The notes beneath the pieces were generated by a model. That model worked only from the letters and a program-made list of their open reading frames with translations. It searched no databases and was not told where the DNA came from. A stretch of 64,000 nucleotides of DNA from Culex pipiens pallens (taxonomy: Eukaryota; Arthropoda; Insecta; Diptera; Culicidae): assembly GCF_016801865.2 (NCBI RefSeq), contig NC_068938.1:24382158-24446157 (forward strand). Direction: 5' to 3'. This document shows positions 35,251-47,557 of the stretch, in pieces; position 1 is the first letter of the stretch; every line of letters starts with the position of its first letter. A program made the position numbers and the translations under genes.

Positions 35251-36559
35251 TTACTGAAATTTGTTCGCTGAAAAAAAGCAGAGCCGAACTTTTTTGAGAT
35301 TTATTTTTTTCTAAAAGCTTTTCAAACGTAATCAATGAAATTAAATTGAATTAGTTTTGCGAAAATTTATATTTTAGTCCAACCCTGTCAAAAATTATCC
35401 CTACGGAATTCCCAGCGGACCCGGCCAAGGACGACGGTAGCGACAAAAAGTGTGCGTTTTATATGTTTTCGGAAATTCATGGAATAGATCATACCTGGGG
35501 TGAAGTACCTCACACACACAGCCGTCCCCGTCCCACTTGCCCGGGCACAATTCGTCGATAATTTTTAACGATAATTGGAGCGGATGTTATTCGATTATGA
35601 TGCCGTTTTTGTGTTGCGCAAGTAATTTGGCGCATTATTGGCAGTGTTCGAATTTGGAGCAGTTTGTGGGCTTGGGGTGGAATTTCAATTACTATGCGAT
35701 GGGTAATTCAAGCAGCTTATTTTGTTATCCGATTTTATAGCTTCTTTGGATTTTTTTTCTTTTCATTGTTTTCTAAGAGTTAAGTAAATGAAATAATTCC
35801 TAATAAAAATTTGATGCATCCATCTCCTTCTAGATAACAATGAGTTAAAATTAAGTCATTTAAACTACACTAAAACATGATATTTAACAAGAAGCTTAAA
35901 TTCCTCCTCATTTGCTGGTAATGTCATGGCTGCATTTGCCATGCAATCAGTTTGAATTGCATCACGCTCGTCGTTGGTCGGCTTCCGTTCAGCTCGCTTC
36001 CAAAGGTGACAAACTTTTAAACTTTACCTGAAAAATGTCATCATTTCTGGAGTGTGACGACAATGGCGGAACCAAGTGTGTAGCACTGAAAAAAACTCTT
36101 TTAAGAATTTTCAGAACTCAAATTTGTTTGAATTAATAGTATGTTAAAACAATTTCAATTATTTAAAAAAAACTAAATTTTAGCTTAATAATTAATTTTA
36201 ACTGTGCACCAAGCGAAAAGCGATTTAACCCATCCAAGGGTGAGAAAGATATGTGCCTCCTCTAATTAAATTTTTCATTCCTTTACCTTACTTAATGCAA
36301 GTGGATACGTTAGGATACCCTTCCTCGTCCCATACACCATTTACAGACAACCAGCTCCCTCTTCCTACTTATCCCAAAATGTTGCACTTAGCCTTTATTC
36401 ACGGAGAGCTTCTGCAGAGAACATAACCTAGCCAAGGTTGGTCGATTAGGGTGATGCTTTTGCATGATTTCTAAATTGTTGTATTCTTTTTCAAAAATGT
36501 ACTTAGGTTCTATTTAAAGGCATTAATCGAAACAATAATTCGTAAACTAACAGCAATCG
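35251..36559. other. no gene seen
   Basis: Mixed unique sequence; the GC-richer parts at 35400-35560 and 35900-36080 are not recognised as coding. Nothing further can be supported. Confidence 0.4.
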
Positions 36560-38640
36560 TTTATTGATCCCCAACTCTTCAACTTTAAAAATTTGCAAAA
36601 ATGACAGGATTTGTTTTGGGACAGCAAAGTTTCCTTCAGATGTCCCCAACACAATCTTCAAAATTTTCATAACTTGCAATATGGGTATTAAACGAAGCGA
36701 AATTGTGTATGCTTTTTCACACTTTTGTAGCTTTTTTTGGAAAATACTAAAAAAAACACAAAATACCGTATTTTTTCGAAAATACTGAAATTTTCAAAAT
36801 TTGCAATAATGGATATCAAACAAAACAATTTTTTTTAAGTATTTTCACATTTTAAAGTTTATTTTGGAAAAAAAAACTCAATATTTTCACAAAATACCGT
36901 TTTTTCGAAAAAAAATAAATTTAAAAAAATTTCAAACGAAGCGAAATTTGTTATGCATTTTAAAATTATAAGAGTCTTTTTTGGAAAATACTAAAATTTT
37001 CACAAAAAACCATATTTTTTCGAAGGTACATTTCAGACTAGACTATCCGAAGGCCTCGAAAAAAAATCATTAAAGATAACCGAACCTCAAAAAAAAAAAA
37101 TCGTTATCTAATTTTTGATTGTCGAACTTAAGTATGGCCCCTAAACTACGCTAGAGTGAATTGTTTTTTTAATCCAAGATGGCGGCCAATATGACGAAAT
37201 ATTGAAAACATCATTTTATTATTTAATAGGCATTCAAATATTTAAATTCTAATAAAATGGGGTCGCAGAACTCGAATTTGATGTTCAACACAAGATAAAG
37301 AAAAAAAACGAAAAAAAGTGTTCATGATTCGATTATTCGAAGTCCCATACAGACCTTCGAATAATTGAACTTCGGATAATCGAGGCTCCGGATAATCAAG
37401 TTTGGAATGTACCCAAATTTTAATATTTAGAATTTTTCACCTTTTAAAGTTTTTTTGTTAAAAATACTTGATTTTCAAAAAATTCCGAATTTTTCAAAAA
37501 TACTAATCTCAATTTCTAAATTTCAAAATTTTCAATATGGATATCAAACGAAACAAAATTGTGTATGCGAATTCACTTTATTCGAGTTAATTTTATAACA
37601 AATTAAAATTTTCTCAAATTTTTTTATAACAAACTAAAATTTTCTCAAAATTTTGAAAAAAATCACAAAATACCATATTTATCTCAATTTTTAAATTTCA
37701 AAATTTTCAATATGGATTTCAAACGAAACGAAATTTTTTATGCGAATTCACTTTATTCGAGTTTATTTTATAACAAACTAAAATTTGATATAGTATAATA
37801 TAATAAAAATATTATATTATATTGAGATTCTCAAAATTTTGAGAAAATTTTAGTTTGTAATAAAATAAACTCGAATAAAGTGAATTCACATACAAAATTT
37901 CGTTTCGTTTGATATCCATATTGAAAATTTTGAAATTTAGAAATTGAGATAAATATGGTATTTTGTGATTTTTTTTGTATTTAAAAAAAAAAATAATAAG
38001 ATAAACAAGCATATACAATTTTGCTTCGTTTGATATCCATCTGTAAATTTAAAAAAATGTATTTTAGGAAAATATGATATCTTGTAAAAAAAAATATTTT
38101 GTAGCAAAACAAAAAACTCAAATAAGTGAAAAACCATACAAAATTTCGCTTCGTTTGATACCCATATTTCGAATAATATTTTTTTTAGTATATTGAAAGA
38201 ATGAGATTTTTCATTAAACAAATTAGCCTTTAATAATTTGAAAATGCATATCAAATTTCGGCCCGTTTGAGTATTTTTGAAAAAATACGGTATTATGTGA
38301 AAATATTTGGCACTTTCCTTGCCAAATCTTTAAAAAAGTTTAAAAATCATACAAAATTTTGCTTTGTTTGATATCCGTATTGCAAATTTGAAAAGCTTTT
38401 TCAAAAAATACGGTATTTAGTGGAAATTTTAGTTTTTAACAAAATAAAACTCTAGTGAAGTGAAAACGGATGCAAAAATTTGCTTTGTTTGAAACCCATA
38501 TTGTAAATATAGAAAATTTGAGAATATGAATAAAATACGGTATTTTGTAAACATTTTAAGCATTTAAAAAAAAATAAAAAAATGAAAAGGCAAATTGCAA
38601 ATTATGAATTTGTTTTTTCGAAAGTACGCAAATTATGAAA
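36560..38640. repeat. diverged tandem and inverted (foldback) repeat region
   Basis: A motif like ATATGGATATCAAACGAAAC recurs in plus orientation before about 37790 and in minus orientation after 37830. An AT-rich palindromic centre lies near 37800. Units also share ACAAAATACCGTATTTTTTC and are strongly diverged. The arms bracket a pogo-like MITE (37029-37409). No coding sequence is present. Confidence 0.7.
37029..37409. mobile_element. pogo/Tigger-like MITE, TA target
   Basis: TA flanks at 37027-37028 and 37410-37411. The inverted ends are CATTTCAGACTAGACTATCC and, from the right, CATTCCAAACTTGATTATCC, both followed by GAAG-type sequence. GATTATCCGAA words near the ends resemble pogo-group elements. 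The interior contains a CCAAGATGGCGGCC segment shared with the remnant at 54900-55162. Confidence 0.75.
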
Positions 38641-38790
38641 ATTTGAGTACTTTCGATAAAAACGGTATTTTGAGAACAATTTTGAGTATTTATATTTATC
38701 ACATGATATAGTTGAATTAAGTCGATTTTAGAATGATTTCAAAAATGAGTTATCGTCCATTATCGGTGATAGAATGATAGAAATGACGAT

Positions 38791-38821
38791 AACGATAACG
38801 ATAACCATTATCGTTATCGTT
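38791..38821. repeat. perfect GATAAC hairpin
   Basis: AACGATAACGATAA, loop CCA, then its exact complement: a 14-bp perfect stem within a cluster of GATAAC/GTTATC words (38770-38860). Confidence 0.85.
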
Positions 38822-38859
38822 AGACGATAATATAATCGACGATAATTTTATCGATCAAC

Positions 38860-40535
38860 AATCTTGGTACAAACTGACACTTGAAAAACCCACATTTATC
38901 TAGTAAACAACCCTGCATTTGAGTGCTTAAAAGTTGAACTTTTCAGCACTAGTGTCGAAAATTAATATTTTTGATACTGTTTGACACTTATCGAGACGAC
39001 AAAAAGCATTCAAACATTCACTGCAAAATCCAAAAAAATAAAAAATTAAATAATTTCTAAATATTTGTAAAAATACTTAATTTAATTTTAAAATTTCAAA
39101 TCAAAAGTACCATCCTAAGATTCCACTTCTTCCGCCTTTCATCACCTGGGATGGTGGCAAGATTCAGAATGCCTTGTAGCACTTTCCGCTAGAGCAAAAT
39201 GCTGGGGTGGGGTAAAGGTTGGGTGGTGCATGAATATATGCGAGTTGGCCTTTCATCCTTTTATTTAATGTAATGCGGCGCGCGCGTTCGAGGTGAAATC
39301 TTTTCCGTCATGTGCCATTCAGCTTTTGGCGCCGCTTTTCCTCTCCGTGTTTGGCTGAGCTTTCTGGGTAGATTTTGTGGTTTAATAGCATTATAAATTT
39401 TTTACATAAAAATAATCACTAAAAATCATTATTTTGAAAATAATTGAGGTCATTTAAAAATGCTAAATTCTTAGTAATTAAAAATGTAATAAACAAAAAA
39501 TATTACAAAAATCTAGTCCGTGAACAAACTTCTTCAAGAACTCCGACAAACTTCCCCGCTAAAAGCTTATCGCGACAATCGCTTCCACGATGCTGCAAAC
39601 GTGTAAGTAGAAAGAGTACCTGGTGTCTGGTGCACACACCTTAAAACCAGTATTCTTCTTCCTCGAAGCTCATCATCATCATCAGGACCATCCTTTCACC
39701 GTCGTCATCGCATGCAGCATCTTCAGACGCCCAGAATTTAATACGATGTAATGAAATTAGTTGAAGACTTATGGCAGCTTTCAGCAAATGAAAACATTCC
39801 TCGCAGAAGCTTTCTTTTTTTCCGGCAAGGATCACAGGATCAATTAAGGATTTTCCACCCACCACGTCCCTCATTTCCGTGTGTCTTTGTCATAATTGAA
39901 GGTCGTGTTCGAGTAAACGTGTTAAAACGACGCTGTGTGGAAATTATGGGACTTAAGGATTAGACACACTTATGTCTGGTTCTGGTGGTGTGTTGAGTGG
40001 AGGGATTAGTTGAATCCTTGAGGGATGTAATCAACCGGAATGATACAATTTAAAATCGAGTGCATCACAGCACGGTTGAAATTACCGATAATAATATATA
40101 AATGTTTCTGTGTCTTTAAATCAATGATGACAACAGACTTAATCGAGAAAGCCACATGTTGTCTCAAAAAAAGATTTTCCGGTAGACTTGTAAAAAAATC
40201 TGTGCAGTTAAACTTTTCTTTCAGGTATGCAGATATGCAAACATTTGCATGTTATCAACAGGCGGCGACGAAAAATATTTACCGCCGTATTGGTGGTAGC
40301 AAGAAATTTTCACTTTGTATCGAGGATATCCCTCACGCATACATGCCAGCAAATATATAATGCGACAATTTTTCGGTACATAATTTCTGATGCACTTCGT
40401 CATTAAAAACTGATTGGATTGCAAGTTAAAGACATCTTTTATAGATTTATTTCATCTCTTATAGTATAGAAAATAGTTAGATCCTTTAAAAAACTCTAAA
40501 TGTGAACTATACAAATCTATCAAAATATCGCTAAA
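38860..40535. other. no gene seen
   Basis: Unique sequence, GC-richer at 39120-39400 and 39540-40060. Short overlapping frames on both strands lack recognisable features. Confidence 0.4.
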
Positions 40536-40540
40536 CAACG

Positions 40541-41780
40541 CACAGTGTTCGGAATGGCAAAATTAAGTGGAATAAATTGATAACTCCTTTATTTGACGTC
40601 CTAGCTAAATGGAGTCTTCGGAAGAGTTGTTGTACTTGATAAGGGCTATCTTTTGAAGTTATTGACATACAGGGTAACGACTTTCCAGGGTGTCAACCAC
40701 AAACTAACTTTGTTGGATGACGTTGTAGGGCTTTGGTGTCTTGGGAAAAGTACGTTTCTGGTGATAACTCAAAATGTTAGCAATTTAGCGGCCTACTATG
40801 TTCTGAAGAGTTATAACCATTTTTAAGTGATTTTGAGCCTATTTTCAAGTTGCTATGTTTTGAAAATGGCGCATTTTGGCGCAAAACCGAACAATGCACC
40901 TGAAAGTACACACTTTCAACTACATTTCCTGAAAATATCTCCGTGTCTATCGGTGTCTATTTTTAGATATCTCAATTTGAATTTGACGGTTTTTAATCAA
41001 TTTATTTATAATTTTTAAGCGGAATCTTATTGAAAACGAGGTGAAAATCGGTAAATTGAAGGCCAAATTGATCATTTTTTATGAAAAATACTTTGTCTAT
41101 GAAAAAATACGGCAACCTTTCTATAGTGACCAAATATAAAAGGAAATACTTAATTTTAAATACGAACAATTATTTTAAATTTTAACATACATTATTTTTG
41201 GGCTAAACATGTTTTTATTTATAATTTTAGAATGTGTGTCATAATTTTAAGCATAAACAATGTATTTTCCAAAAAAAATCTATCAATTTACCCTTCAATT
41301 TACCGATTATTACCACGTTTTCAATAAGATTCCGCTTAAAAATTATAAATAAATTGATTAAAAACCGTCAAATTCAAATTGAGATATCTAAAAATAGACA
41401 CCGATAGACACGGAGATATTTTCAGGAAATGTAGTTGAAAGTGTGTACTTTCAGGTGCATTGTTCGGTTTTGCGCCAAAATGCGCCATTTTCAAAACATA
41501 GCAACTTGAAAATAGGCTCAAAATCACTTAAAAATGGTTATAACTCCTCAATAAAGGCTCAAAACATTTTGCTGTCTTCGACAAAGATGTGTAATTTTAT
41601 GTCATAAACAACTCTTCAGAACATATTAGGCCGCTAAAATGCTAACATTTTGAGTTATCACCAAAAAGTTGCTTTTTTGGACCATTCATCAAAAAAGTGC
41701 TTTTTTGGACCATTTTTGCTAGGACGTCAAATAAAGAAGTCAAATAAAGGAGTTATAATTTTGCCATTCCGAACACTGTG
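40541..41780. mobile_element. palindromic Transib-like element, CACAGTG ends, 5-bp TSD
   Basis: Exact 5-bp target duplications CAACG lie at 40536-40540 and 41781-41785. Both termini read CACAGTGTTCGGAATGGCAA inward. A CACWRTG heptamer at the tip and a GC-leaning 5-bp TSD are the signature of Transib transposons, the relatives of RAG1. The two arms are so alike that an identical 63-codon frame appears on opposite strands at 40827-41018 and 41336-41527. It encodes no transposase and is therefore non-autonomous. Subterminal sequence just inside the ends has diverged between arms. Confidence 0.82.
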
Positions 41781-42642
41781 CAACGAAATCAGTTCCTCAA
41801 ATAAAAATTTGTCAATCAATTTTGTTTTTGATCTATCTGTGAAAAAAATGCTCTAATTCATTTCCTTCTATGCTAAATAAAACCATTCAAAAAAAAAAAA
41901 CATAGGCAAATTTTTGACACTTCACCACAAAAGCACGCCGATTTTATGAGATTTTTGATACATGAAAATTTTTTTTTGATATTCTAGCAATAGATTTGCC
42001 AAGAGGAAAAAAAAATATTAAAAAAACACCTTTGAAATTGGCTATAGATTTTTTATAATATTTTTATTCGGAAACATGTAAAATTTACGATACTTTTTTA
42101 ACATTGAAAACCCAACGCATATTTTCAAAGTTATCGTCACTTCCAAATCCAACTCTGTTCTGGTGTTTTGAGAAAATTTGTGAGTGTGAAAAAATGTTGT
42201 GTGAGTTTTCACATTTCTTTTCGAAAATTGGCTTTCCAGCTTTTCAATTTCAACCAACTTTTGACATAGCTTGAAAATTTGTTTGGTCATCTAAATTTTA
42301 TCCAAAATTAGGAAATTTCAAATATTTTGTTTTGTTAATAGTGGTATCAGAAATGCTTTTCTTTAGAGTAACTATTTTATTCTAAAAAGTCCTATGCAAT
42401 ATCAACAACTCTGTGGAAGTGACCATGAAAATCCTTTTTTAGGATACAGCTTTTTGATATTTTAATATACTTTTTGTACGGGCAGGTGTCAAAATTGTAA
42501 GGAGATTTGTGTAAACAAATGATTCAATATTTCTTCTTTGGTTATTTAAAAGGTATCGTAAACTGGGGTGACAATGATAGGAATTCAATTTATTTTTCAA
42601 ATATTATTAAACCAGCAAGACTTTTCTTGTTTTTTTTCTAAA

Positions 42643-44591
42643 CGGGTAATTCTTTACCATCTCACACGAAATCGGGAAAAGTTGCCCCGACCCCTCTTCG
42701 ATTTGCGTGAAACTTTGTCCTAAGGGGTATCTTTTGTCCCTGATCACGAATCCGAGGTCCGTTTTTTGATATCTCGTGACTAGGGCTTCCAATTTTCCCG
42801 GGTTTTTAATTTCCCGGGAAAAGGGAAAAATATTTTTGGAATCCCGGGAATTCCCGGGATCCCAGGAAATTTTTGAAATAGTCATAAAATCGATGTTTCC
42901 ATTACATTTTATTTGTTTAAATAGCTTAAAATACTAGAATTAGCTCAATAATTTTAATTGGTGATAATCTACACTTCAATTTAAACTAGAACGACAGTTT
43001 TTAATTAGTTCATAATAAATTAAAAAAATGATTTTTTTTTATATTTGATGTGCTTTGGATTTAAAATTAACTACATTTTATCCAAGCTATCCAACATATC
43101 CAATGTGATTCAAATAAAATAATTATTTTATAAATATAATTATTTTATATATATTTCTTATCCATTACTAAATATTCAACTTGTCATCTATTTCCTAAAC
43201 CAAATCTGAATTTGCAGACCAAAATTTGTTTTTTTTTTCAATTTCAGGAATTCCCGGGACAAATTATAAGAAATCCCGGGATTCGGGAATTCCCGGTTTA
43301 GGAAAAATCCCGGGAATTTTGTCCCGGGAATTCCCGGGATGGACGCACTACTCGTGACGGAGGGACGGTACGACCCCTTCCATTTTTGAACATGTGAAAA
43401 AAGAGGTGGTTTTCAATAATTTGCAGTCTGAATTTGTGATGAGATAGAAATTTGGTGTCCAAGGGACTTTTATGTAAAATTAGACGCCCGATTTGATGGC
43501 GTACTCAGAATTCCGAAAAAACATATTTTTCATCGAAAAAAACACTTAAAAAAGTTTTAAATACTCTGCCATTTTCCGTTACTCGACTGTAAAATTTTTT
43601 GAGACATGTCATTTTAAGGGAAATTTAACGTACTTTTCGAATCTACATTAATCCAGAAGGGTCATTTTTTCATTTAGAAAAAAAAATCATTTTAAAATTT
43701 TGTGTTTTTTCTAACTTTGCAGGGTTACTTTTTAGACTGTTACAATGTTCTACAAAGTTGTAGAGCAGATAATTAATTAATTAAAATTTTTGATATAGAA
43801 ACATAAGGGGTTTGGTTTTGAACATCACGAGTTATCGCGATTTTACGAAAAAAAAAATGTTTTGAAAAAGTAACTTTTTGCGTTTCTCTTTGTTTCGTTG
43901 TCCGTGTCTGTCAAGGGTGACGATGAACGGCCATGATCGACGACGAGCAACTTTTTCAAAAGTTTTTTTCGTAAAATCGCGATCACTCGTGATGTTTACA
44001 AGCAAACCCCTTATGTTTCTATACCAAAATTTTTGTAATTGTCTGCTCTACAACTTTGTAGAACATTATTACACTCTAAAAAATAACCCTGCAAAGTTAG
44101 AAAAAACACGAAATTTTAAAATGAAAAATTTTGTTCTAAATGAAAAAATGTCCCTTCTGGGTCAATGTAGATTCGAAAAGTACATTAAATTTCCCATAAA
44201 ATTACATGTTCCAAATTTTTTTAACAGTGGAGTAACGGAAAATGGGAGGATTATTAAAACTTCTTTCGTGTTTTTTTGTTGAAAAATACGTTTTTTAGGA
44301 ATTCTGAGTACGCCATCAAATCGGGCGTCTAATTTTACATAAAGTCCCTTTGACACAAAATTTCTATCTCATCACCTTTTCAGGCTGCAAATTATTGAAA
44401 AACACCTCTTTTTTTGCATGTTCAAAAATGGAAGGGGTCGTACCGCCCCTCCGTCACGAGATATCAAAAAACGGACCTCGTATTCGTGATCAGGGACAAA
44501 AGTTACTCCTAAGGACAAAGTTTCACGCAAATCGAAGAGGGGTCGGGGCAACTTTTCCCGATTTCGTGTGAGTTGGTAGAGAATTACCCAA
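42643..44591. mobile_element. long foldback (palindromic) element carrying an hAT MITE
   Basis: GGGTAATTCTTTACCATCTC at 42644 pairs with its near complement ending at 44589, and the arms stay complementary for about 650 bp to a centre near 43900. The left arm is interrupted by an hAT MITE. TTCTAAA just outside both ends (42636-42642 and 44592-44598) may be the TSD. There is no real gene; the frame at 43878-44282 crosses the palindrome centre. Confidence 0.8.
42781..43350. mobile_element. hAT MITE of the TAGAGCGTCC family, 570 bp
   Basis: The 8-bp TSD CTCGTGAC is exact at 42773-42780 and 43351-43358. The ends are TAGGGCTTCCAATTTTCCCG and, from the right, TAGTGCGTCCATCCCGGG. Both subterminal zones are packed with GGGAATTCCCGGG-type words. 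Removing it restores the palindrome arm of the host element. Confidence 0.88.
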
Positions 44592-46625
44592 TTCTAAAAA
44601 ATATAGTAAGATTGAATTTCAATTGATTCTTAGACCATCTCGTTAATGCTTCCTTGTGATTGATAATGTGCAGTTCTTCTTTTGAATTTTCGTTGGTTTG
44701 TGTCATTACTAAGCAAAAAATATTTGTATCACCATAAAAACCCAGAAAATCGATACATCCCGATCCATCAAACGACAAAACGATGACCCAGGTTCGTCAA
44801 CACCTGGCCAAACTTGTTCCCTCTGCTCCACTTTTTGCTGTATCGTTAAGCTTTTTCTCCCATTCTCAAAAACCATCCAAAAAGCTCCTGGTTGATGGAC
44901 GCTTTCCAAAAATGTTCACCTGCTTTTTTTGTTTGTTCCTCCCAGATTTTCCCTCCACAACGTGAAAATGCGATCAGGGCAAATCCCAAGAGAGGTGCAT
45001 AGGAATGTGTGTTGACTCTGGTTAGCAAAAAAGAAAAACTCGCCAATCGCAAAGCTTTCAATCTCAATCGTTTTGCGATTAAGTCTAGACTGCTGTGTGG
45101 GGCGACACGGGGCCAGGAACCGATAACGAATCACGGCACGGCACATATCACTCTGCCATGGCTTTGTGTGATATCCTTTCGAGTGGCGAAAAATGGGCGG
45201 CTTTTTCGCCGAGCCTGCCAAGTGGATATCAATTGTCATCGATCGATCTGGTGGGAAACGAATGACAACATGACAGTGTGGTGCACAGTGAGAATATTGA
45301 TTCAAGACATTTTTTGTTTTATTTAGCAACTTTCAAGATTTTTTCCTTAAATTCTGAAAGATCTACTGAAATTTAATTCTTCATTTTTGTTTAAATTTTT
45401 CCCACCACCATTTGCAAAATGCCCCAAAAGATTGTCATTTTTTATTCACAAAATATTTTTCTCTCCCCACCCCGCATTGATTGTTATTTGCTTGGCTTGG
45501 CACCCGAGAGGAGGCCAGTCCAGGTTGGCCACCGGTCGTGTCCAGCTGATGGTTTTCTTGTTTTCCGGCTTTCTGGTTTTTCAGGCGGAGGCGGATGCCC
45601 GGGACACGACCCACCGGAAGATTTTCAGGACGGACGAACGGTCAATGTTGTTCAGCCGAGTGCAAACAAAGAGCCCCGTGAAAAGAGGTGGTGGAGCTGG
45701 CCAGGCCACGTGATGGTCAACGGCAGGACCTGCGAATTGCGGCCGATGATGGCCGGAAATGAGTGATGATGGAAATCTGTGGTCGTCCAGATGGTGCGAT
45801 GATGTTGTGAGGGGGCGGAGAAGTTGTCGGGATTTACTGTTTTCATTATTTGTAATTGGCGGCGAGGGAGAATTCTACGAATGGGACAATAAATATTTGA
45901 CTTTTGGGTCAACTTTTCGGTGCCTCGACGAGGCATCCAGATATTAAACATACGTTTGTGGAATTACTTTTATTATGGCTCATTAAGGGAGGGATCGTTA
46001 TATTGATACAATTTAATCTGCACATGGGAAAGTTTGTGCTGGAAGAGGCTGGTAGATTCAACGACCATGACACGTGATTTTGGAACCATAAACCACAACA
46101 TGCGCTTCTGAAACGGTGCCAACTTTGTCACTAAACATGGAATTTTTAGTTTGGGTTTTAGTGGCGATGGGTTAGACTATTAAGACAAAAGCAAACATGA
46201 TTATAAATTGGAGTCACATTTTTATTTTGTTTAATTTGCCGATTTTAAACAATCAAGGAACGTGATATTGAGTGATTAAATGTTAGATTCATATATGTTT
46301 TAACTAATGCCATTTAAAATTAATGTTTAAAACAATCTTTGTTCAATTTATATTTAATTTCTTTGATTCTATTTTTCGTCCTCCCCTTGATTTCTACCAA
46401 ATTCGAGTGAAATAATCTTTAAAAAATAAGTAACACAGTTAACAAAACCATGGACTATTTGGAAAAAATCGGCCTCTAAAAATTTTAAATTTTCTTTTTT
46501 TTTATTTTCAATTTAATATTTGTCACATAAACTGTATGATATTACATTTAAAAAGAAGAAATGTTCAACAATCTAATGCATCAAAAAACGAAGTTGACTT
46601 TATAGCTGTCGGCCACCATTGCTAG
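44592..46625. other. no supportable gene
   Basis: Moderately GC-rich unique DNA (44760-45960). Frames of up to 137 codons overlap on opposite strands, for example 44916-45329 minus with 45009-45326 plus. Neither has a family motif, a signal peptide or flanking splice sites, so none is called. Confidence 0.4.
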
Positions 46626-46627
46626 TA

Positions 46628-47365
46628 GGGGGAGAGGGGGTAATATGCACCCCCGGGGCAAAAGGCACCCCCTGCTTTTCTCGGTATTTGGAAGAATTTT
46701 CCGGGGAAAAATCATAGAAATTGGAAGTTTAACATTGCTAAACCATGCTGGAAAAATTTGAGCATCGCAGTATAAAAACAGCTCAAGTTATTTGCAAAAC
46801 TTTAAAATGTTGTGTTTTCATCTAATTTTCTTTGCACTTTCATTATGATTTTTGGACAATATTAAAAGCATTTATTGATATTGTAAGTGTTGAGGTAAAT
46901 AGTTTTTGCCATAATCTTCATTATTCTGTAGATAGATGAGTCCCAAAACATCAAAAAATGCATTTTTCATTAAATTTTCTGCAAAAAGCGTGATCGGGGC
47001 AAAATGCACCGCTGTGAAGCTCCTTAGTAAAAACAGCGGTGTCATCTAGTGGTGACTAGTGAAAACTGATTTTACCCGGTGCATTTTGCCCCATGTTGTG
47101 GTGCATTTTGCCCCGATGTTGTAGTGCATTTTGCCCCAATGTTGCGGTGCATATTGCCCCGCATGGTTGTTTGAAATGAATCAAAAATGTTTTTAGAAAT
47201 TTGATATTTTCGAACAATTTTGAGGTTTTTTAAGACTTTTTTCACATGGATGACGAAGAATAATAGTTGTTTTAGAACATCAAACAAAATTCTTCCACAG
47301 TAATGCTGTAATGGTTGAGAAATCACAGTTTTCCCTTAGGGGGTGCATATTACCCCCTCTCCCCC
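46628..47365. mobile_element. TA-flanked MITE, 738 bp, with internal tandem repeat
   Basis: The 29-bp inverted ends starting TAGGGGGAGAGGGGGTAATA are identical (46626-46654 and 47339-47367), and the TA at the tip is the likely target duplication. Four tandem 21-23 bp units beginning GGTGCATTTTGCCCC lie at 47079-47160, with an inverted relative near 46997. There is no coding capacity. Confidence 0.85.
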
Positions 47366-47382
47366 TACCAACCACTAGTGTC

Positions 47383-47557
47383 TTCCTTTTTATCTACAAG
47401 GACTTCGCCGCCCTGGGCTCCTAACTGTATGGCACGGAGCGACGGCGCCGAATACCCATATTTACACAAAGAATTTTAGAGCACCCGCCGCAGGATTCGA
47501 ACCGGCGACCTCTGGATTGTGAGTCTAGTGCGCGGTCCGATTGATCCACACGGGCGG
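47383..47557 (-). mobile_element. tRNA-derived SINE, minus strand
   Basis: On the minus strand the head carries a perfect box B (GGTTCGAATCC) and an anticodon-like arm (CTAGACTCACAATCCAG). The GC-rich body ends near TTGTAGATAAAAAGGAAG. Box A is degenerate and the stems are imperfect. No TSD was identified. Confidence 0.7.

Noticed and set aside
40827..41527. Two identical 63-codon frames on opposite strands
   Set aside because: They are the two arms of the palindromic Transib-like element, not a duplicated gene.
43878..44282. 134-codon plus-strand frame
   Set aside because: It spans the centre and right arm of a palindromic element and has no protein features.
44916..45766. Overlapping frames of 105-137 codons on both strands
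   Set aside because: No signal peptide, domain motif or splice context, and mutually overlapping on opposite strands, as expected of chance frames in GC-richer DNA.
47484..47557. Functional tRNA-Val gene on the minus strand
   Set aside because: Box A is degenerate, the anticodon stem has mismatches and a SINE body follows directly.
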